A stretch of DNA of 64,000 bases from Antennarius striatus (taxonomy: Eukaryota > Chordata > Actinopteri > Lophiiformes > Antennariidae), in contig NC_090782.1 in NCBI RefSeq assembly GCF_040054535.1, positions 25,582,001-25,646,000 on the forward strand, given 5' to 3'. A program made the translations under genes and the position numbers. This document shows, in pieces, positions 1 to 10,329 of this stretch (position 1 is its first letter; each line of letters starts with the position of its first letter). The notes beneath the pieces are model-generated. The model saw nothing but the letters and a program-made list of their open reading frames with translations, was not told where the DNA came from and made no database searches.

Positions 1-1440
1 CAATTATTTAATCTTCAAACAGCCTCAGGACCCTAAACTAACGTAATCATAGCTGCAGTCCACTGGTAAAGAGGAAGAAGCAAAGGAGGGTGTCCTTGGT
101 GAGGACAGTGGTCAAATAAACCCGAGCCCCTCATGATGTTCAACATCAGTAACAGAGAGGTGCTTTCCTTAGTTTGCAGTCATTCACAGCAGGACTGCTG
201 CTCCTTAATACCTAAAAATGGGCTAAAATATTATGATGATCTCAAGACATCAGCTAAATTTTCATCGATGTCCTGCAGGTTAACGGCGCCGGTGGCGGAC
301 GTTATCAACCCGGGCCACGTCTGGTCTGATATGGAATTCTTTAGATGAACTCTAATACTTATTTAAAGTTTTTTTTCTGCCGGTTGCTCTTCCTGCCACA
401 ACCGTCTGCATTTATTCGTGTATTCGACCGGCCTACCATTGACACTGATAATTTACAGCCTTTACCTTTCTGGCTGTGGTCATCGTCAAGCTTGGATGAC
501 CTTGCCCGTTTTTGACCTTGCCTTTTGCCTGCCAATTTTACCACCTCTGCCTGATTTTGACTACATTTTTGAATACCAACCTCTATTATTGGATCAAACC
601 TGTCTTTTGGATTTCATGTGGTCTTCGTCGTCCATTTGAATCCTGCGTTCTCTGCACCACATTCTTTATACATATAAAGCCTTTTCCTTTGTACTTTTTG
701 TGACCTTAGTCATCCCAGAATTAATAATCCATTGAGTGACTAGGTTAAATGTCATTCTGACATGTCATTCTGTGAGACTGCTGCATTTCAACATCCATCA
801 GGTACATTTAGATAAGATAAAATCCACAAAATTTCATGTTCAAAAACCACAGAATCTAGTTTAAAAATTAAAATGACAACTGAATTAATGCAACAGCTAC
901 AAAAAAATTCCAAGGTCAGCAGTCTCCACTCTAGAAGCTGATGTAATGCATGCTGTGATGTGATGCTACCTATGTTATCGTTGCACTTGTGCATCTGGAA
1001 GTTAGTGGGTACGCAGGTAACAAAGGTCACAGATCAAAACATATCAATTATTGACCTCGTGAAGGCTGTAATAGCCTCATTCCAAATCGCCCAGTATGCA
1101 TTTCATATATGGAAAATGCTGCATACTTTGTGCTTTTCTCATTGATAAAAATAGGCGTTATAACATGACAAAGCTTAAAAATATAAAAACATGTAATAAA
1201 TGATGCAAAACAGTAAAAAGTACTGTACTTTATGTAAGTGAGCCTGATGTAGTAAACCAGCTACTGGCATCCCATTTATTTTACTGGAGTTGTTTCCTGG
1301 TGCACATGACAGAAGCAATATAGTATGTTTGTACTTATTTGTAATTGTTGGTGATGTGAATATGTGGGATGAGGTATTTTTATAAGTTAACTTAGGGGGA
1401 ACTGGGTGGGTGGTGGGCTGACCTACAGCCCACTAGATTC
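1..1440. other. no gene recognised; pyrimidine-rich repeat-like stretch at about 370-660
   Basis: This region lies downstream of the kinase gene. Positions 370-660 are rich in CTGCC/TTTTGACC words that resemble the 3' parts of common fish retroelements. I could not assign a family, and no convincing exon was found on either strand. Confidence 0.3.
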
Positions 1441-1453
1441 AAGACTGAAGAGT

Positions 1454-1459
1454 TTTATT
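1454..1459 (-). promoter_or_regulatory. candidate polyadenylation signal of the kinase gene
   Basis: AATAAA on the minus strand, about 420 bp downstream of the kinase stop codon. It is the first good signal seen there, but no transcript evidence is available. Confidence 0.35.
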
Positions 1460-1876
1460 GTCATAAGAACAGCAAACAGGTAGTTAAATATGTTAAAAGC
1501 TGAAATTTTTATTCTGTTCATTCTCCCTGAAAAAGATGGTTAAAAAATTAAAAAGAACAGGAGAAACAATGATACAATAAAAAACAACTATAAACAATTA
1601 ACAGCAGCAATTAAAGTTCATTGTTAGCCAGTCGTGAGGCGTTTGCCAGCCTTGTGGTCCTGGACTTCAAACTCCAGCAGCAGCTGCCTGATGGAACGAG
1701 TGTGAGGAGTGTGTGCCGCCTCTGATGAGGTTGTGTGTTCTATGTAGGACTCTGGTTGTATAGGTGTCGTGCAGTGGGGGGAGGACTGCCCCAGCAATGT
1801 GCTGTGAGGTCATCATCACCTGTTTGATGTCGATCGATCCAGATTGTTCGTGCAGCTCACACATTAGACTGTTCAC

Positions 1877-4800
1877 TCAATTCCTTCTTGAAAACCAAGC
1901 TCGGATTCGTTGAAAGAATTCTCTCACTCTCCTGGTGATTTCCCGGAAGTAAATGTAGTGACTGTTGGAAGATACCCCTTCCTCCAAAACAGGAAGTGTT
2001 TTTTTGTGGTTGTTGTTGAATCTTTCAACACGCTCTGGCATTTTTGGGGGGCAATCAAAAACCCTGGAGTTGTGTTGATTGGTAATGACATTTTTCTTCT
2101 CAGCAGAAGATATCTGTGGTTCTTCAGCCACTCCATGAGGTGGACCTCCACCACTGGAGACTGACATTGCTTCAGGATTGCCTGAGGTGAGAACGTCAGA
2201 GAGAGACTAAGTTTGCCGTCTCATTTTGAGTACCATCATTGGCATCAGAGGATATGCCTTTGAGATAAAACCTACCAGAACATGGTTGACAAGGTGGACA
2301 ATCTGCCATGCTGCCAAGTCGGTCTATAGACAGCAGACACATGTTCATTGTGTCCTGAGACAAGGTAACGCTGGAAAAGTTTGTTGAGTCGTTAATGAAT
2401 TTATCAATCAGTGGTTATCCGAAGCTCCACATGTAGATAGAGACACTTACTAGTCTGTGGCCTCATATTGCCTGGTCAGGTGCTTCATTGTGATAAATGG
2501 GCTCTTCAGAGCTTGTTGGGCAGTGAATCTCTTATCCATGTCAACATCCAGAAGCCCTTCCAGTAGGAGGATAAAATTCATCTTGTCACACGGCTGGGCA
2601 GCTCCCCTTGATGGGTACATCTGGAATCATTGAGATTCACTTCAGTTAACCAACTGACGTTTCCCACAGACACATAATTACCTAACTTCACGGGACAAGA
2701 AGTGCTTACTTCCATGAGGTCCAGCAGAGATGTGACCACTTTTCTGCATTTTACGATTTCTTCCGATTCTGGTGGCTACAGACAGAAATATTTATGAGAA
2801 CCATTTCAATGAAGGTTTTAGTGAAATAATAAATTCAAATAAAGATTTAACATAGTTACTTAACCCTGAGCCTCCATGTGGAGCCATCAGCAGCATGATC
2901 CTCAATGAAATAACTGTCTGTACATGGCCCCTTACGGAGCCATTGGCTACTCGGTTGACCCAGAAGTTCAACAATCTCCTTCATCTGTAGATTAAAATTT
3001 CAATCATGATTGGCATTCTGCGTAATGGCCTCAAACGACTGTGTACATTTGTTTGTGCATGTTTACCATCTCATAAGAGTTGTTTCCATGGAACAGGTGC
3101 TGAGCCATGTAGAGGCAGGCCAGCGTGCAGCCAGCTGCCCAAATATCGATGGCCTCCGTGAAGGGAAGGCCCAGCAGAACTTCTGGAGCCCTGAGGCCAA
3201 GTAAGAGCCAAGTAAGACAAATGTGAGGCAGCGATGAACAATAAGAAAATGTCTATGTTTAACCAAAGACATGTGAGTTTTGTCATGGAAAGATACCTGT
3301 ATCCAGCTGCCTGAACAAGCATGTTAGGACGTACTCTGTCGCCTTTTAAAGCCATGCCAAAGTCTATAATTTTCACCCTGTAAGGCTGGTGTATGCTGTC
3401 AACCAACATGATGTTGTTTGGTTTGATGTCAGCGTGTATGATGTTTGCAGCCTGGAGTTCTTCAAGCCCGAGAAACAACTGCAGGAACAAACAAGAACCA
3501 AGGCAGTCAGAGACTGCAACATCCCGCGACTTAGGTCAGGGTACCCTGAAAGCAGTACCTGAAAAGTGCATAGCTTTGACCTCTCAGGGTATGTCAAAGT
3601 TATGCACTAGCTTTGACCATACATCAAAGCTAGTGCATAGGTAGATCAAAGCACTAGTTTTGATCTATGGTCTTACACTGGCCTTCTCCCTCGTCTTTCT
3701 ATCTTATCCAATTCCTGAGTGTACAAAAATTGGAATTTGACCTCGACCTAGTATTCTCAAGATCAAGGTCATCATCTCATTTCATTCCCTTTGCTGCCTG
3801 AGTAATGTGCTTTTTGTTTCATCTTTCAATCTCCAATCGTTGTGAAGATATTTGGTGGACATATGAATGAACGGATGAACACACTAAACACTGACAATTA
3901 CAATATCTCATCACTTTGAACAGATTGAGAAAGGATGAAGACTTAAAAAAAATCATCAAACATGCATGTAAACACAACCTCCCTTCTTGTAGGTACTAAT
4001 ACAAACCTGCTTGGCGATGGGTCTAATGATACGCAGAGTCATTGGTTTTTGTTTTCTTGCAAGTGCCTCAAAAAGACTCTCTTCCAGCTTTTCAAACACT
4101 AGATAAGTCCGTTGACAATCAACAAGAGAGTCTAACAAATTAACAATGTATTTGCTGTCCTTGTTCATCTTCTTCAGGTACCTTAATACAGACAGCTGGA
4201 GACAGAACATAACATTGTGTCACCGTACATACAGGACAAGAGAATCAAATAAGGGAACGGACAGTGTTGTCTACACATGGAAATTACCTCTTTTCGTGCA
4301 AATCTATCGTCAACATTTTCTTTATACTTCTTCAAGACCACTTGCTGTTTGGTTGTCTCGTTTCGGCAGTTGAATACTTGACCGTAGGTGCCTGAACCAA
4401 CCTGTTGCAGCACAGAGTACGCCGCACTTTGGCTGTTCAGAGAATATGAAGCATCCACTTCCTCAGATTCTGTCCGCGCTAGTGTGAGAAAAGAGACGCT
4501 GATGGTGAATAAAATATATTAAGTCTGTCTTTCAGATTTAGCGAAACATGATACTCATAGGCATATAAAAACCATAAACTATTTTCTTGTGAAAAGTAAA
4601 CGGCTTCAAAAGACTGCGTGAATGGGGTGGCAGTCCACAGCGGGGGGCTCGATGACCCAATCCATGGCCAAAAAAACTGGCTTGGGGGACATGGGATGTC
4701 ACCTCGCTGGGGAGAAAGGGTGTGAGATACAGTTTAGACCTAGTCAGGCTCACCTCCACCCATAACTTGGGCTCTGGAACGCAAGCCCAGTCGGCCTCAA

Positions 4801-6244
4801 ATAAATTCTGGCAAACCATTAGTTGCCTCAGGAGGGGGAAGCGGTGCACCACCAACACTGTTGACAGCAGAGGCGGAGAGCTGCTGACCTCAACTGAGGT
4901 TATTGTAGGGCAGTGGAAAGAATACTTTGAGGATCTCCTCAATCCCACAATCATGTCTTCCTTAGGGGAAGCAGAGGCTGAGGTCTCAGAGGGGGACTCA
5001 TCCAGCTGAAGTCAAAAGGTGGTTGCTAAGTTCCTCAGTAGCAGGACACTGGGGGTGGATGAGATTTGCCCAGAGTACCTCAAGTGTCTGGATGTGTAGG
5101 GATTATCGTGGTTAACGCATCTCTGTAACATCGCATGGCAGTCGGGGACACTACCTCTGGATTGGCAGACTGGGGTGGTGGTCCCCCTTTTCACAAAGGG
5201 GGACTGGTTCCAACTATAGGGGGATCACACTCCTCAGCCTCCTGGGGAAAGTCTATTCCAGGGTACTGGAGAGGAGGATTAGACCTATAGTCGAACCGTG
5301 GATTCAGGAGGAATAATGCGGTTTTCGTCCTGGTTGCAGAACACTGGACCAGCTCTACACTCTCTATCGAGTGCTCGAGGGTTCTTGGGAGTTTACTCTA
5401 CTAATTGATATGTGCTTTGTGGATCGGGAGGAAGCGTTTGACCGTGTTCCTCAAACCCCATACTCTGCTTTGGGAGTATGGGCTTCGGAGCCCTTTGCTG
5501 AGGGCTGTCCAATCCCTTTATGACTGAAGCTAGAGCTTGGTTTGCATTGCCGGCAGTAAGTCAGACCTGTTCCATGTTAGACTTTGGCAGGGCTGCTCTT
5601 TATCACAGGTTCTGGTCTTAACCTTTAGGGACAGAATTTCAGGGAGGGAGCCCGGTTTGGGGACCAAAGGATTTCATCCCTGCTTTTTGCAGACGATGTT
5701 GTCCTGTTGGCCTCATCAAACCTGGACCTTCGGTGTGCACTGGAAAAGTTTTCAGGGCAAAGTGAGTGCAAAGCGAGTGGTATGAAGATCAGAATCTCGA
5801 AATCCAAGGCCATGGGAAATGGGCGGTGTGCCCAAAGTGGAGGAGTTTAAGTATCTTGGGGTTTTGTTCACGAGTGAGGGAAGGATGGAACGTGAGATTG
5901 ACAGACGGATCGGTGCAGCTTCTGCAGTGATGCAGTCGTGGTTTAGGTCTGTCGAGATTAAGTAGCTGAGTCGAAAGACGGAGCTCTTGATTTAACGGTC
6001 AATCTACGTTTGTTCTCTACGTTCATACATTACAGGACCATGTTTGAAGTTAAAATACCTGCTGTTGGATCGTTTAATATCCGACAAAGGACAGGATTGT
6101 CACAAATTTTCTGAAGATCGCCTTGAAGCACCAACTCTCTCAGTTCTTTGAACTGATGCCAGAGTGTCATAAAATAAGGATGGCTGTCAGAATAGTCCTG
6201 GAATAACAGATAGAGTTCATTTAATCGGATTCCTACATCTCATA

Positions 6245-6303
<59 letters not shown>

Positions 6304-6443
6304 TATAAAGATATGATGTGTAATTATAAATGTGTGCTTACATCTAATATTTCAATGATCGTCTTGAGCAACAGTGTTTGCATCGTTGGTGTTATTTTTC
6401 CAGTTTGTCCATTTTTGTCTGCTTTTTCTTCTGTATTATTCAT
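1877..6443 (-). CDS. HIPK-like (DYRK/HIPK family) protein kinase, 11 exons, about 560 aa
   Basis: Exons on the minus strand are 6443-6342, 6197-6059, 4478-4288, 4195-4007, 3478-3297, 3190-3067, 2984-2865, 2775-2710, 2620-2451, 2370-2276 and 2181-1877. All junctions are GT-AG, phases agree, and the sum is 561 codons including TGA. The ATG at 6443 follows an in-frame TAA. The kinase core spans about residues 100-427: Gly loop GSGTYGQV (108), VLKK lysine (about 130), catalytic HADIKPNN (222-229, the HAD form typical of HIPKs), DFG (246-248), GYRAPE (266-271) and DIWAAGC. The insert after the catalytic loop (DSIHQPYRVKIIDFG) closely resembles HIPK2. The activation loop lacks the HIPK STYLQSRYYR tyrosine. 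Residues 1-87 match no domain I know. The C-terminus ends in a basic, aromatic helix-like stretch (FFQRIRAWFSRRN). It is probably a Ser/Thr kinase of the expanded fish HIPK-like group; substrate and location are unknown. Confidence 0.85.
3488..3870 (+). repeat. dispersed repeat family R1, copy A (kinase intron 4)
   Basis: Shares ordered blocks with 9891-10306: the AAGGCAGTCAGAGACT start, TCTATCTKATCC, CTCAAGRTCAAGGTCATC, CCCCTTTGCTG and GTTGTGAAGAYATTTGGTG. It starts 10 bp upstream of exon 5 of the kinase gene, so it forms the 3' end of intron 4. It contains TCAAGGTCA at 3763-3771. Confidence 0.7.
4600..6030 (+). mobile_element. degenerate non-LTR (LINE) retrotransposon fragment, antisense in kinase intron 2
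   Basis: The plus strand encodes pieces of a typical fish LINE reverse transcriptase in shifting frames. About 4806-4945 reads FWQTISCLRRGKRCTTNTV and then KEYFEDLLNP. About 5220-5460 reads GITLLSLLGKVYSRVLERR and then DREEAFDRVP. About 5850-5980 reads YLGVLFTSEGRMEREIDRR. Stops and frameshifts interrupt it, so it is inactive. The 5' part jumps from the GSGTQ region straight to the FWQTI region, which points to an internal deletion. It fills most of the 1.58-kb intron between kinase exons 2 and 3, in opposite orientation. Confidence 0.85.
6246..6304. repeat. (TA)n followed by (AC)n microsatellite
   Basis: An uninterrupted TA tract to about 6290 followed by AC repeats. It lies in intron 1 of the HIPK-like kinase gene. 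Confidence 0.95.
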
Positions 6444-6731
6444 TGCATTCTGGGCATTTTTTAAGAGCACAAAAAGAAGAATGTATTAAATATTTGAATA
6501 CATATCAAAATCAACAATATCCTTATCGTTATATTTCTTGTCATCCTTTTTTAACACAATAGTGGCTACATATTTATTGTCCTGCCTTTCATTCACTCTC
6601 ATGGGTTGAGAACAAATCAGGGTCTGCACAATTCACTCCCCTTCATGTTAATATTACCTGCCTAATGTTGTAATTTTTTTCCACAATGAATTCAAATTCA
6701 GGTCAATCCCAAACCTGAAATGGAACACGTT

Positions 6732-6872
6732 GAGACCTTATCACCCCATCAGCTTTTTTTGTCTTTCATGACAAACCTTTAGTGTTAGCTTTGATGTTAA
6801 GACATTTTAAGACCTTATTTTCCATCAGCTTTTTTATCTGACCTAACCTTTACTCTTAGCTTTGATGTGCAC
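6732..6872. repeat. two-copy imperfect tandem repeat, period about 79 bp
   Basis: GACCTTAT...CATCAGCTTTTTT...CCTTTA.T.TTAGCTTTGATGT occurs twice, starting near 6732 and 6811. There is no coding content. Confidence 0.6.
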
Positions 6873-6889
6873 ATAAAAGCCGTGTGTCA

Positions 6890-7277
6890 GGCCCCGTCCA
6901 CCCCACATAGAAAAACATTCACGTCCACACGACAGCGTTTTCGAAAAAATCTCCGTCCACATGTATCCGCGTCAGTGCGTTGATCAACACGTTTGTAAGC
7001 AGAACAACTCTGAGAACGACAGGAGAGAGAACCGGGATGTGTGGAGATTCACGCCGCTCCTCCTGGAAGATGACCTCCACCAGGGGGCAGCGTGTCCTGG
7101 TCTGACCCAGAACTGGCGTTGGTGTCTTTGGCGAGGAATGTGAATGAAGGAATGAATGAATGAATAAATAGTTTCAAAAAGTTGCGTTTCATCCCGGATA
7201 TCTGCGTTGTCGTGTGGACGGAAGGCGTAACCGCAACAAAAGTTTTCAAAAAGATCCGGCACCGTGTGGGCGGGGCC
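6890..7277. mobile_element. MITE-like element with imperfect GGCCCCGTCCAC terminal inverted repeats
   Basis: The left end reads GGCCCCGTCCACC and the right end, reverse-complemented, reads GGCCCCGCCCACAC. Subterminal blocks also mirror each other: GTTTTCGAAAAAATC near 6940, and GAAAACTTTTGTTGC near 7240 on the other strand. It has no transposase, so it would be non-autonomous. The superfamily is not assigned. Confidence 0.5.
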
Positions 7278-9880
7278 TCAATCTGCGTGTTCCACCTGGC
7301 CTCCTCCTCACCTGTTTGCCAGCCACTCCCTCTTCATCAGGCCAACCCCACCCACTTTGATGCAGCTGCCTCTAGTTCTCCAATCATCTCACCCCTTCTG
7401 AGAGCAAGAGATGCCCTTAGACCAGGATGAGGTGTGAAAGCTTTACTTCGTGGGCCACGCCCGTCCTGACCCTAAACCTGAAGGGAACGCGTCCCTTTGT
7501 CAGAGTAGCCTGCAGCGTTCACTGCAGGGGTGCCGTCTCCTATCAGACACCAGGTGGTGCTACAGCATTGATTTCCAGATGGACTCCTGCCTCTGTTTGA
7601 CATGTGAACACATGTCATACTGTTTGAAGGCTAAAGCGACGTCTCCTCCACAGCAGAATGGAGGCAGATCTGTGACATCACCCACAGGTGATCTCACAAC
7701 GTGTGAAGGTCTGATCATATGATAGGTGTGGATCATTCTGCAAGTGATGATATCATGGTCGTAATGAACAGCTGTTTTTAATAGATAAGTTACTGGACCA
7801 GCTGCAAATTACTTTACATTATTATTTTTTATTTCACTTATATAATTACACATTTGTACAGATTTGAAGGGGAATAAATGAACTGAATATCTCTGACTCG
7901 ATCCTAGAAAAATGTGTTACTGAGCTGCAGAGTTTGTCGCCTCCAGAGTTGCAGATCATGTGGGTAACCTAGTTTCAAGCTAGATCCACACACACCTCTT
8001 GCACCAAGCTGCATCAACAACCCACACTGATCCATGAGGCGTTCACTGTCCTGCAGGACCCCAGGGATATTTACCACTCACACATTACAAATATCACACT
8101 GGAAAGCAGAAACAGCAGGTCTATTGTCAGCAAGAACACTCTGGATGCACAACAAACCGTTCAGACGACGGTCCCCATCGCCGTGACAGGTGTTGTTACG
8201 CAGATCCTCCTATAGATGAAGCCCGTGTCCCGTTTGAGGCTCCCGAACACTAACAGGTCATCGGCAGGGCAACGGTCAAGACCCGTCAGCGGTTATGTCA
8301 CATGACCGCTGACGTGGAGGAAGAGAGTCAGTCTCCAGCAAATGAAGCCTCAAACAAACCCAATCATGACATCATCACTGCTCAAACGGCAAACATTTCT
8401 GCAGGATAATATCTATGGGCTCCGACAGGATGCATCAGGAGACCTTTCTGTTCATAAGTTTACTTCCTCCACTATTAAATTTGACATTTCTGAAGTCACG
8501 TTCATTTCAGACGTCAAACCTGCAGGAATCATTTCTGTGCTGATGTGAGGAACAGATTGCGTGTGTCAGGTGCAAACCAATCATCTGCCATTAAGGAGCA
8601 GAAAAGGTAAAATTCATGACTCAGTGTGTGAAACGGGGTACTTGTAATGAAATATGACAAAACGCAGGAAGGAAAAGCAACGTTGTGAACTCAGCGGAGT
8701 TGTTTTTATTGATCTATGTTTAGCGGTGTGATCCAGGATCTATCTCTGGGCTGCTAACAGACTGAATGGCTTCAGACGCCGCCGCCGATACGGACGCTGT
8801 CACTGAAGCGTGGCCTTAAAAAAAGGAAGCCTGTGGTGGTGACTACATAAACCTGTTAGCATCACATCGTCTATCGCCGAGTCGTGTGATGTCTCGTCAA
8901 GGCGATAAAACACGGCACGGCTTCTATAATCTCCCTCTGATTCCACCTGAACGTATGGAAGCCACCTCGCAGGCCGTGTGTTATGATGGGACCCGGCGAC
9001 TCATCCGTCATCGGGCTGTCGTCACCAGAGATCAAGGCTGTGGAAGCTGCCAGCGAACCTGATGGATATCTGGACCTACATGCTGCTCCACACGTAGCCT
9101 CGTCGCTATGGCCAACACGAGCATCCTGCTCGTGTTGGCCATAGCGACCAGAAACCATCGGTCTGTCTGCTGCGTCTCATTTAGCTGAAGCTGGAAACCG
9201 TTGAATGGGTTCGACACGCTATTCGTCACGGCTAAGGTTTCACGATGAAAGCTGCCTTTACCGTAATCCCTGGGTGGTTATTTGTTGTTGAAGCAGTCAG
9301 GTGTTGAAGGGTCACGCTCGACAAACCTCCACGTTTGTGCTGGAAGAGTTCTGCCTCATCTAAACGAGAACGGATGGATCAGATGTTGGCTCAGGTCAAG
9401 ACGTTTAAATTAACCGTAAATTCTGGTAATCTGGATTATTCTTTTATATTTTAGCTCATTCTGATTGAACAACGCAACCGATTCCCATGAAGCTTGATTG
9501 GACATGGGCCCATCAAGTTTTTTCTACCACACACTGCACTTATTCATTAATTGCCTCCACGTTTACCACCCCATCACGTGAGGGCAATGAGGTGTAAAAC
9601 ACACAACACCCTCGGTCATAAAATGTCATCACGCATGTCGACAGCTTCCTCTTTCATCTACAGCCAGTTCTTCTCGGTTTCCCATCCAGCAGAGATGAGC
9701 TGGTGACGACGGGGATGATTTATATACCATAATGTCATCGTCAAAGGTTTCACCCCGATAGGCAGAGGCGCCCTGCCCCGTCAGGTCTCACTATGCATTT
9801 GTGTCCAAATTCAGAACCTCTGTGTCCTGATCAGGACATTATCAAGCCCTGCTCACCTGTCACAGGTGAACAAAAGACTA
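7278..9880. other. gene-free stretch
   Basis: Both strands were read. No exon with matching splice sites or a recognisable family was found. The only structured feature is the perfect inverted repeat at 9102-9148, listed separately. Confidence 0.4.
9102..9148. repeat. perfect inverted repeat, 22-bp arms, 3-nt loop
   Basis: The left arm 9102-9123 is the exact reverse complement of the right arm 9127-9148, separated by TCC. The arms begin GTCGCTATGGCC. An RNA copy would form an uninterrupted 22-bp hairpin. Confidence 0.95.
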
Positions 9881-9890
9881 ATCAGGTAAG

Positions 9891-10306
9891 AACAAGGCAG
9901 TCAGAGACTACAACATCCACTGACACCCCAGAATTCAACATTTTACCCTGACCTACACATTTTTGTGCCTCTGGCTTCCTAAAAATATTGCTTTTTGTTT
10001 TGTGATTATCAGGTTTCTGAGATGTGCACCTGAAAATTTGACCTTGACCTGGTCTTTCAAGGTCAAGGTTGTGATCTAATTTTTGTTCCCTTGCCTCCCT
10101 GAATATAACGCCTTTTGTTTCGTCTTTCTATCTGATCCGGTTCCTGAGATATGTGTAAAAGATGTACAAAAGTTGAACTTTGACCCTGATCTAGTTTTCT
10201 CAAGGTCATCTTCTCGTTTTCATCCCCTTTGCTGTCAGAGTAATGTGATTTTTCTTTCATCTCTGTATCTGCAACGGTTGTGAAGACATTTGGTGTACGG
10301 ACAGAC
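9891..10306 (+). repeat. dispersed repeat family R1, copy B
   Basis: It is the fullest copy of the family also seen at 3488-3870 and, inverted, at 35240-35430. It carries an inverted pair of TCAAGGTCA motifs: minus strand 10039-10047 and plus strand 10057-10065. It is not coding. Confidence 0.7.
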
Positions 10307-10329
10307 GCCTCCTCTCCACTGATTGGATG

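Noticed and set aside
6490-6620. Minus-strand ATG frame of about 38 codons upstream of the kinase start (MRVNERQDNKYV)
   Set aside because: It ends in a stop before the kinase ATG and offers no donor of the right phase. It is probably 5' flank or UTR.
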